The position numbers and the translations under genes were made by a program. This document shows positions 56,290 through 64,000 of a stretch of 64,000 bases of DNA, piece after piece. The stretch spans positions 18,088,354 to 18,152,353 of the forward strand of contig OX235272.1 in NCBI GenBank assembly GCA_944472155.2. The letters run 5' to 3'. The notes under the pieces are model-generated. The model saw nothing but the letters and a program-made list of their open reading frames with translations. It was not told where the DNA came from and did not search any database. Numbering within the stretch: position 1 is the stretch's first letter; each line of letters starts with the position of its first letter. The stretch is from Trichobilharzia szidati (Eukaryota; Platyhelminthes; Trematoda; Strigeidida; Schistosomatidae).

Positions 56290-56550
56290 ATGACATCCAC
56301 TCCATCACTCATATCACTACACACAGACAACCACGGGCATCAATTCGATTGGGACAATGTTCAAATATTAGACACAGGAAATAACAAAAATGTTAGAGAA
56401 TTTTCAGTAGCTTGGCATTCCATTGAATCATCAATCAATAGACACATCGAGATAGACAAAATATATCAACCGATAAGAAAGAAACGTCACACACACAAAG
56501 GGTCAAAGTTCAAGTCGAAGAAACAATCAGTTCCAATACAAGTAGCCTAG
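56290..56550 (+). pseudogene. PLE GIY-YIG endonuclease, C-terminal half
   Basis: 86 open codons downstream of the GIY-YIG core, ending in a basic tail (RKKRHTHKGSKFKSKKQS). 70-80% similar by eye to the 4.4-4.6 kb copy. The catalytic core is not included. Confidence 0.7.
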
Positions 56551-56659
56551 AAAACGTGTGAAAACAACAAAAACAACCAATCACGTCCAAGGTCACCGAC
56601 GAGGAGAGATGATTAATAGACTCGTGGAGAAATCCAAAAGCTCACTTCACCGAATTGAA

Positions 56660-56708
56660 TTATGCGCTGAAGATGTCACCTAGTAGGGTGATGAAAGCTT
56701 CGCAAATT
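56660..56708 (+). ncRNA. Hammerhead-like motif, PLE 3' end (best of the PLE set)
   Basis: TGCG-CTGAAGA (core 56667-56673), stem II TCACC/GGGTGA, GAAA (56693-56696), then GC-T as a 2-bp stem III, and CGCA pairing with TGCG as a 4-bp stem I. All conserved core positions are satisfied, with cleavage expected after GCUU. Short stems I and III are typical of minimal hammerheads. Confidence 0.55.
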
Positions 56709-56720
56709 AACTATCCAGCT

Positions 56721-57660
56721 CAGAGAACACAACCACATCAAAGTCATAAGGAGTCACTAAGCATCCAGTAGTCCAGCATCATAAGCTGTCATAATCATTT
56801 TTAGAGATGTAAATTTCTGGAGTGGTTTCTTCTGTGGTGTATTTGATTTTTATATTCAGCTTGATTTGATTTAATCCTTGTTAGTTAGCATTAGAATCAA
56901 TCAAACTTGTAGAATCCTCACATGTGGATATTTGCCAGTTGCTCAATAATTACTTGCCTCGTAAAAGATTTCCTAGAGTTCTACTGAGAAGTAGAAACGC
57001 TTGGGATTCACCAAATCCGTCATGTAGCAGAATATTTATTCTCCAATGGCACTTAATTATCCATTGTGACCTGACAGAAGTTAAAATCTATGAGTCAGTG
57101 GACTTCAACCGCAAAGAGCTGAATGTTTTTAAATGCTCAGCTGATAATCGGTTAGTCAAAGGTTAGATTTCTGGAGAAATCATGAGTCTAGAATTAGCCT
57201 CAGACAGCTCCATAAACTTAGTATCGATTTATTGAATAAATCAGCCTTGAATAATTTATATTCACCTATTTCTTCTACACAACCTTAAATTGTTCAACTT
57301 CTACACATGATAGTCAGCATTGGACTTCAGGATGCTTGTTTCAGTGTATTGAGAAGTTGATAGCTGACAGTTACAGACAATCCTGTCAGTGATTACTGTT
57401 CTCAGTGCTATTCGAACCCAGTAACTATTGTTTCAAACGTTAAACTATAATCCAAAAGGCTAGTGAGACATGAAAGTGATATTTTTTGTACAACAGATAT
57501 CAAGTTATCAGCTACTAAAGGCTTTGAATTTACAATTATTTATTCATTAACAGATTGAAATAGTTGGTCTGCACTGGTAAATCACCTCTTAGAAACTCTG
57601 TGCCGATGATATATTTGTTTCCAACTCAATGTTATTGGATGATAGATTTACTGACTTCAT
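56721..57660. other. Spacer with SINE-2-like relics
   Basis: Near 56930-57100, TTTCCTAGAGTTCTACTGAG and TGACAGAAGTTAAAATCTAT recall the 5' half of SINE-2; near 57300-57470 a reverse B-box-like TTCGAACCCAG occurs. No gene. Confidence 0.35.
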
Positions 57661-57663
57661 TTA

Positions 57664-59055
57664 AAACAATAATAATAATGATTTACTTTATTCCAGAAAA
57701 ACAGTACTTGTGATACATAATGGAATTTTCAGCATTAGTCACAATATCTTGAATCTAATTTCCTCAAATTATAAATAAAATTAATCACACAGAAAATTTT
57801 GCTACATTTACAATAGGGGTAATGTCACTAAAAAACATCCAGCATATTAAATGGAAATAATAATGCTACAAGTGAAAACTGCCGTCGGCTTGTTTCACAC
57901 AGTATTGTTGATGCGGTATACAAATCCTTGCATGTTTAAAAATATTGAATATAATGTTCTCTTTACATGATATGGTGAGGGGAAAATTAAAGATTACAGC
58001 AGTCATAGAGATAAGTTGGTGTTTGCAATTATGAGAGTGAAACAAAGAAGCAACAGGACCATGAATATAATAGAAATAATAAAAGTAAAACTTGAAGGTA
58101 TATAAGGATGGATGGAGGAGATTGTTTATTTACTAGATGAAAAAAGGTTAGTCAATTCTTGTCTGACACTATTTTCATTACATAAAATACGTGCCAGGTA
58201 TGGTATCACAGAATTTTTATGCTTAGATGTGCGAGCATACAGTTTTATGAAGCTACTTCTTCTTCTACCTGAGGAGATGCAAGGTGAAAGCTGAGGGGGA
58301 AGTGGATGCTCCAAGTCAGACAAAATCCCTTTAGCAAATTTACTGCACAAAATCAAGTGCCTATCGACAACGACTTTAACTATGTAGTCCACTGGGACAC
58401 CACCCACCCTACTGACAGTCTTCAGCATCCTACGAATTGTGACATAGTCCTTTTTAAGCAAACCAGGAACGAATAAGCAAGGGTGAACAATCAAGAAGAA
58501 AAGGTAGGATGCAAGAGTTTATGAACTTTAAGAGGAGGGGTTGAGTTATACCCGAGTGCCTTAACTTCTTAATGTAAAATGTCAGGTGGAATATTTTACT
58601 GGAGATCGCTGAGACATGGGAAGACCATGAGAGATCAGAAGAGAGAATAAGTCCAAGATACCTAATTTCTGATTTAATTCCTATATCATTGTCATCAATC
58701 TGACAACTGTCATGAGAATCGACGGCTTCTTTTAACTGTCGTTTACATCTTAAGCTGAAATTAACAGTTTGACATTGAGAAGGATTCAGTTTAAGACCGT
58801 TAGACTGAGACCATTTACTGACTCCTGACAGAAAGCTATTTATTTCGGTACAATCTAGCTGGGAGTTAATAGCCATTGAAACTGTTAAATCATCAGCGTA
58901 CTTCACAAAGTTGATTTCATCAGAGTGAGGCAATTCATGTAAGAAGAAAGAAAAAAGAAAAGGAGAAAGGACAGCGCCTTGAGTGGCACGAGCTTCAGTA
59001 GGCAATGAAGTGGAAGACTTCCCTTTATACACGGTGTACTGCTTTCTTTCTGAGA
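57664..59055 (-). mobile_element. CR1-X LINE, 5'-truncated, reverse strand
   Basis: Minus strand from just before motif B through motif C, the C-terminus and 3' UTR to GGAATAAAGT and an (ATT)n tail at 57664. The most complete RT C-terminal half of this family in the window. An internal frame change near 58470. Confidence 0.8.
58126..59040 (-). pseudogene. CR1-X reverse transcriptase C-terminal half
   Basis: 192 open codons: ARATQGAVLSPFLFSFFLHE (motif B), NFVKYADDLTVSMAIN (motif C, both Asp), GLKLNPSQCQTVNFS, RYLGLILSSDLSWSSHVSAI, YIKKLRHSGITQPLLLKF. The frame shifts near 58470 into 122 codons with YVTIRRMLKTVSRVGGVPVD, VVVDRHLILC and LYARTSKHKNSVIPYLARIL. Motif A and the endonuclease are missing. 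Only one frameshift is seen in the remaining part. Confidence 0.8.
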
Positions 59056-59239
59056 AATAGGAATGTAATCAGCCTTATATTTTAAGTTTTTCTAATAGTT
59101 TTGACTTTAAGTATTCGAAAAATTCTTTTTTTCACTTGGTCATATAATTTCATTCAGTCTTTCAAGTGAAACACAAAACCAAATATGCTTCGTGGAGGCC
59201 AGCTGCAAACCAAGTGGAGGAAATACAGAGACTGACAAG

Positions 59240-59745
59240 GTAGATAAAAAAGTGTTTCACCTAAACTTAGAATTTAGAGATACCACTGCAAGTGAAGTAC
59301 TTAAAAATCGTCTGACGAGATCATTGAGAAAAACGTTCTTTGCTGTCACTTTATGAATAACCTACTCTAGCCGTCCACTGGTGCACCTTAATGTCAAGGA
59401 AATGTTACCTCGATTGTCTAATTCCATGTGTATTTATATATTCATCTGCTTTTGCGGAACTGGGTACATAGGACTTTCGTCGAGAAACATACCCCGCCAC
59501 CACGTTTGAGAGCACCTTGCAGTTTGGCTGAGCAAAGGAGTACGCAGAGGTTTTAATTCGTTCATATTACAACGTATTGAAGATACTGACAACGCAGCAT
59601 CTAAAAAAGTCCAAAATGTTCGACAAAATTTGCCGAAAGGGACACAAATACATTTGCCTTGTTTAGCAGAAGCTTTGACAATACACAACATGAAGCCAAA
59701 CCTTTGTGTACAAAAACAATTTGTACGATCTCCTTCGTTACCATG
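59240..59745 (+). pseudogene. PLE linker plus GIY-YIG endonuclease, broken
   Basis: Order of parts is normal for a PLE: linker, GIY-YIG core (YIFICFCGTGYIGLS), EHLAVWLSKGV, AEALTIHNMKPNLCVQKQF. A stop follows TFFAVTL and another lies before EHLAVW, so no intact product is possible. Confidence 0.7.
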
Positions 59746-59871
59746 ATCTTTCGCTATGTAGCTGACACAAAATATTTGTTATCCCTGTTTATTCCATGTT
59801 CCATTTTTGTTTTATTTTATTTCACTTTATGCTATCATATTCTAGCACTTTATCTAGTCTACTACTCTGAC

Positions 59872-60574
59872 TCTACGGGAGGGATTTGAAAGAGGTTACT
59901 TCATTCACTCACTTATCTAAGGAGCATTGTCTCAACTACAGGCAGGTGGAACGCACGAGGATGTCAAATCGAGAATCGGGAAGGCGGGAAACACATTCAT
60001 CAACCTGAAACCAATCTGCAAATCTTCGTCACTCCTCAACATCAACAACATAATTCGGATTTTCAATACAAACGTCAAGTCAAGTCAGTCAGTTCTTCTA
60101 TACGGATGGATCAGAAAGTTGGCGGCGGGTCACAAAGAATATTTCCAACAGCCTGTTGCAGACCTTTATCAACAACTAACTGTCTTCGCTGGCTCTATAC
60201 TGAAGATCAGATGGCCGGAAAGAACAAGAACCAACAAGAAACAAACTATGGGAAGAAACAAACGAAACAAGAAGCAATCGCCGAAAAAATATGCAGGAGA
60301 AAGTGGAGATGGATTGGACACTCACTGGCTGAGGAGGCCACTCGCTGGGTGACATCGCGCGTCAGGCCATAGCTCGAGATGAACCCGAAAGGGAAGCGGC
60401 GAGTGGGACGTCAGTGCGAGGGTGACATGGAGGAGATCGTGTGAAGAGGAGTTGAAACAGTATGGATTAACATGTTTGCAGGTGAAAAGTACAGCATGGT
60501 GCAGAATCAAGTGCAGACGTGCAGTTGAAGCCGTATGTTCCACTAGGAACCCAAGGGAAAAATAATAATAATAG
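59872..60574 (+). mobile_element. RTE-B LINE, 3' part with 12-bp target-site duplication
   Basis: Bounded by TACTACTCTGAC (59860-59871 and 60575-60586). It starts at GGGAGGGATTTGAAAGAGG (the REGFERG segment) and ends TATGTTCCACTAGGAACCC with (AAT)n. C-terminal frames: [33 protein letters not shown]. Heavily 5'-truncated. Confidence 0.88.
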
Positions 60575-60840
60575 TACTACTCTGACAACATTTTACTCAT
60601 CTTATGTCTCCACCAAATAATATGCACATACTCACATTTCCGAATGTACTTTATTTTCCGATCATCACACACATGTCTACCGAATTTTAGGTTGACCTCT
60701 GTTTATTTAGCTATTCATTCACATTTCTAATCAGTTGTGACTCATAATCCTATACACAAATATTATCGCACTTTGGTATTTCCACTCACTGTCAAACCTC
60801 AACACACACAAAATACTGACCGTTAATGTCTATTGTAATT

Positions 60841-60845
<5 letters not shown>

Positions 60846-60878
<33 letters not shown>

Positions 60879-60882
60879 CTAT
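60846..60882 (+). repeat. (TA)n microsatellite
   Basis: Pure TA run with one TG interruption inside the PLE 3' end. Confidence 0.85.
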
Positions 60883-60883
60883 G

Positions 60884-60942
60884 GTACAACTATGGAAATG
60901 AAATCGTCGAAAATAGAATTTTCTTCGCTGAATTCTTTGCTT
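60884..60942 (+). ncRNA. Hammerhead-like motif, PLE terminus
   Basis: ACTATGGAAATGAAATCGTC, GAAA, ATAGAATTTTCTTC|GCTGAATT: same architecture as the 6.75-kb motif. The CUGANGA box is degenerate. Confidence 0.35.
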
Positions 60943-60950
60943 TTAAATCC

Positions 60951-61394
60951 AAATGCAAAAATACATCAAAGACACTACTTTTTTCTTAGATTACGCATAA
61001 TTTATTTTAGTTGCTTAATTTCTTTTTGTTCTTGGTTTTTGTCTGACATGAATAACTAATTAGTCATATTCTTGTTTAAAATAGTCATCACCATGGTTAC
61101 AGGTTGGAAAAATGAACTATTTAACAATGATAAACACTTATAAGGTTAGAGATAGAGACAGGGAGAGAGAGAAATTATATGCTATCTGATCATTTGACGA
61201 CATCAGTCTGTTCTCAGACTTGGAAACACTGTGAGTGTACAATGACTGAAATTTGATACACTGTTCACCTAGTTAAGTATATTGCAAAAAAAATTAGAAA
61301 AAGACAAAAGTTTAGTATTTCACTAAATAATTACATTTTTCAGATTTAATTCATTTGCACAGATTCTGATTAATTTCCGTGAATATATTTCATC
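60951..61394. other. No recognisable feature
   Basis: AT-rich, (GA)n near 61150. No gene. Confidence 0.4.
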
Positions 61395-61625
61395 CCAAAA
61401 TGAACTGTCTTATGGGGGATCGTTGAAAATCAAGGAGCACTTGATATATGTTTCGTCTTAGTTTGGGACTCATCAGGAGTGCACACCCAGGACGCAACCA
61501 AGTAAAGAAAGCATGACCTTCAGACTAATAAAGCTAGCCCACTGATCATCCGGACATTCACTGAGCTGTGAACTCGAGATTCTATCAGTTCACGATGTAG
61601 CACTGACATCAATCAATGTCGGTTT
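61395..61625 (-). mobile_element. SINE-2, reverse strand, with the best SINE-2 hammerhead core
   Basis: Minus strand: degraded tRNA-like part (GGATGATCAGTGGGCTAGC), then the hammerhead, then tail TTGATTTTCAACGATCCC. The B box is not clear. Confidence 0.6.
61440..61492 (-). ncRNA. Hammerhead ribozyme core in SINE-2
   Basis: Minus-strand CTGATGA (complement of 61470-61476), GTCCCAAACTAAGAC (stem II), GAAAC. Upstream GCACT can pair with AGTGC downstream of the expected ATC cleavage site as a 5-bp stem I, one mismatch from the core. It closely resembles the Sm-alpha hammerhead, as I recall that sequence. Stem III is weak (AT only). Confidence 0.6.
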
Positions 61626-61802
61626 GTGATGAAGTCTACTCTGAAAGTAATCAAAATCACACAAATGACAAAATCTGAATGCTAGACTCAAGTTCATTAG
61701 TAGGTACCAGATGGATTTCTTATTGTCATAATCAGTGTGGTTCATTGAGTTGAGCGTCAAACGGATATTCATTGATGGAACTGGCTGACAGAAGCACTAT
61801 CT

Positions 61803-63727
61803 GTCGCTGAATTCCAACACATTCAGCGACCGAATAGTCAATTGGTTAGTCTAGTAACCCGAAGGTCCCGGATTCGATCAATGATAGATTCATCAGTTAA
61901 CACTGTTGCAAACCTTCAAAATAGAACAAAATTACTGTATTGTGTTCGGTGATTTTCTATGATTACCGTTTTAACAACTATTACACAAACGTATTATTTC
62001 AAGATTAACACTCAAAAGCAAATATTTTGCTCTTTATTTTGAACTACTTATAAGTAGTTAAACTAAAAACAGCAATAATGTAACTGAAGAAACATATATT
62101 GTTGAATTGATGTCAGTAAAAACTTTGAGCATTGTAAAATAGATCAAATAAAGTATAATTATATTTCAATAGTTTACATAGAATGACAAGTTTTATAAAA
62201 GATAATATTAAAAAGAGAAAAAGCGGGTAAAACGGGAGAATAACAAGATGGAAGAGTGCAAAAGAACAGTCACAATACCATGATAATAAAGTTTTTTGTA
62301 TTTCCCAATGAATGAAAAACAAAACGATATTGTTGCTCTTACTGACGTTTCGCTATTTAATACTGCTAATAGCTTTATCAAAGTATTATTAAACCGGAAT
62401 TTACAAAAATCTCAACATATATATATACATATATATAACAAAGAGTTAAGGGTGAGAAAATAGACTTAAGTCAAGTTAAAGGGACATATTGAAAGTTAAA
62501 ATACCAATGAAGATCACTAAACCAAATAACAAAGGTAATAGTACATCTGTTATGGTATCAAAATAAAGTTTACCAACTTGATCATAGTTAGTAAGTTTGG
62601 GATATGCAAGTTCACTATGTAAACATACACTGACTTTATAATTTTAAGCACTGATCAAATCCAACAATCTACACTTGGTTTTGTTATCTTTACCAATTGA
62701 CCAACTTGACAACGAAAAATGACCCCAGACTGACGAACGATGATCAAGTTAGTAAACTTTGTTTTGATACCATAACAGATGTACTATTACCTTTGTTATT
62801 TGGTTTAGTGATCTTCATTGGTATTTTAACTTTCAATATGTCCCTTTAACTTGACTTAAGTCTATTTTCTCACCCTTAACTCTTTATTTATTTATTTATT
62901 TTGATTCATTTTGATTTACAGCTTGATTCCACACCGCATTTTCAGTACAAGTGTGGAATTTTCAGCATGGATATCGGTAGCCCAAATTCAGGCTGACCAT
63001 AGATATCGGGTGTGCGCCGGCAGGGGATAGAACCCCGGATCTTGTGCATGGTCGGCGAGAGTCCTTACCACTGTGCCACCGACGCACATATATATGTATA
63101 TATATATACATATGTTGAGATTTTTGTAAATTCCGGTTTAATAATACTTTGATAAAGCTATTAGCAGTATTAAATAGCGAAACGTCAGTAAGAGCAACAA
63201 TATCGTTTTGTTTTTCATTCATTGGGAAATACAAAAAACTTTATTATCATGGTATTGTGACTGTTCTTTTGCACTCTTCCATCTTGTTATTCTCCCGTTT
63301 TACCCGCTTTTTCTCTTTTTAATATTATCTTTTATAAAACTTGTCATTCTATGTAAACTATTGAAATATAATTATACTTTATTTGATCTATTTTACAATG
63401 CTCAAAGTTTTTACTGACATCAATTCAACAATATATGTTTCTTCAGTTACATTATTGCTGTTTTTAGTTTAACTACTTATAAGTAGTTCAAAATAAAGAG
63501 CAAAATATTTGCTTTTGAGTGTTAATCTTGAAATAATACGTTTGTGTAATAGTTGTTAAAACGGTAATCATAGAAAATCACCGAACACAATACAGTAATT
63601 TTGTTCTATTTTGAAGGTTTGCAACAGTGTTAACTGATGAATCTATCATTGATCGAATCCGGGACCTTCGGGTTACTAGACTAACCAATTGACTATTCGG
63701 TCGCTGAATGTGTTGGAATTCAGCGAC
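61803..63727. repeat. Large palindrome, arms about 0.8 kb
   Basis: The left arm 61803-62440 matches the reverse complement of 63090-63727 with no length change where checked (the coordinate sums are constant at 125530). The inner part 62441-62600 matches 62725-62884 (sum 125325). The 205-bp step between sums is an insertion in the right arm only. The 69-codon frame at 62113-62322 and its mirror at 63208-63417 translate identically, so identity is very high. Spacer of about 125 bp. Homology continues outward beyond a 31-bp gap (61781-61800 with 63761-63780). Confidence 0.95.
62885..63086 (-). mobile_element. SINE-3 insertion in the right palindrome arm
   Basis: Minus-strand SINE. The head has GTGCGTCGGTGGCACAGTGG (A box) and GGGGTTCTATCCCC (B box). 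The body ends in CATGCTGAAAATTCCAC, resembling the CR1-X 3' end, followed by a (TAAA)n tail. Absent from the matching place in the left arm, so it inserted after the arms formed or was lost from one arm. Confidence 0.8.
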
Positions 63728-64000
63728 GTGTGAGATTTAGCTTTTGTCAGTTCGCCACATAGTGCTACTGTCAGCCAGTTTCATCGTGGCCAGCAGTTTA
63801 CAGTCTATTAACCACACAGACTCCTGGTGGGAAGTCCACGGTTGTGCCAGAACATATTCTTCGCTGTGTCTCAGCCAACGTCTCTGCTCCCACCTTTTAA
63901 TACTACGAAATAGTCGTTTGGTCGGTTATTACGTCGGAGTTGCTAACACAGTCTTCATGCTTGTTTCGCCTACTATGTAGAATTTGCTGAGCAACTTAAA
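63728..64000. other. Palindrome flank; no gene
   Basis: Contains a 31-bp segment absent from the left flank, then matching SINE-like bases (AGTGCTACTGTCAGCCAG). The 78-codon frame at 63744-63980 has no motif. Confidence 0.45.

Larger units (their letters stand above)
56276..56720 (+). mobile_element. Penelope-like element, 3' part
   Basis: GIY-YIG C-terminal half (KLAVKRHDIHSI, NHGHQFDWDNVQILDTGN, REFSVAWHSIESSINRHIEI) to a stop at 56550. A roughly 150-bp 3' UTR and the hammerhead-like terminus follow, then CTCAGAGAACAC as in the 4.8-kb copy. Confidence 0.75.
59160..60950 (+). mobile_element. Penelope-like element split by RTE-B
   Basis: The linker starts KKVFHLNLEFRDTTASEVLK, then TFFAV, then the nuclease SMCIYIFICFCGTGYIGLSS in broken frames and the end MKPNLCVQKQFVRS (to about 59745). 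The 3' UTR is interrupted at 59872-60574 by an RTE-B and ends with a (TA)n tract and a hammerhead-like terminus near 60884-60940. Confidence 0.75.

Noticed and set aside
62113..62322. Two identical 69-codon ORFs (also 63208-63417) as a gene family
   Set aside because: They are the two arms of the palindrome; hydrophobic AT-rich translation with no motif.

Overview
The window looks like repeat-dense, gene-poor nuclear DNA of a trematode flatworm, most likely a schistosome. This is inferred from the element mix. There are many Penelope-like elements (PLEs) whose 3' ORF ends in a GIY-YIG nuclease. There are RTE-clade LINEs of the SR2 type and CR1/Jockey-group LINEs. There are also tRNA-headed SINEs, one family of which carries a hammerhead-ribozyme core like the schistosome Sm-alpha repeat. 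I recognise no host protein gene, rRNA or functional tRNA in 64 kb; every convincing coding stretch belongs to a retroelement, and nearly all are 5'-truncated or frameshifted.

Working names used below. CR1-X is the LINE family ending in an ARTSKYKNSTIPYLA-like peptide, with a 3' end near GGAATAAAGC plus (TTA)n. CR1-Y is the LINE at 39.5-44.7 kb. RTE-A, RTE-B and RTE-C are three RTE/SR2-like subfamilies. SINE-1 is a tRNA-headed SINE whose body and tail match RTE-B. SINE-2 is a tRNA-like SINE with a hammerhead core. SINE-3 is a tRNA-headed SINE with a CR1-X-like tail.

Layout. 0-9.3 kb holds CR1-X pieces, a SINE-1 split by a PLE, a PLE 3' end with inverted termini, a SINE-2, then AT- and TG-rich DNA. 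9.34-14.71 kb is a 5.4-kb TTAG tetranucleotide array with higher-order structure. 14.8-25.2 kb holds a PLE inside a PLE, RTE copies, a PLE inside an RTE, another PLE and tandem SINE-2 units. 25-38.7 kb holds RTE-B, the most open PLE ORF (28.0-29.0 kb), SINEs, and more RTE and PLE pieces. 38.9-44.95 kb is a three-layer nest: a PLE interrupted by CR1-Y, itself interrupted by an essentially full-length RTE-B with a 13-bp target-site duplication. 45-61 kb holds another LINE, PLEs (one head-to-head pair and one with an inverted 5' part), SINEs, CR1-X ends and a PLE hit by an RTE-B. 61.8-63.8 kb is a roughly 0.8-kb-arm palindrome with a SINE-3 in one arm only.

How the parts relate. RTE-B, CR1 and PLE elements are the autonomous classes (reverse transcriptase plus AP-endonuclease or GIY-YIG nuclease). 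SINE-1 appears built from a tRNA head plus the 5' leader and 3' end of RTE-B, and SINE-3 ends like CR1-X, so both probably borrow those LINE enzymes. Hammerhead-like motifs occur in two unrelated settings, the 3' ends of PLEs and SINE-2. Nested target-site duplications give a relative insertion history. All calls are by eye; no alignments or database searches were run.
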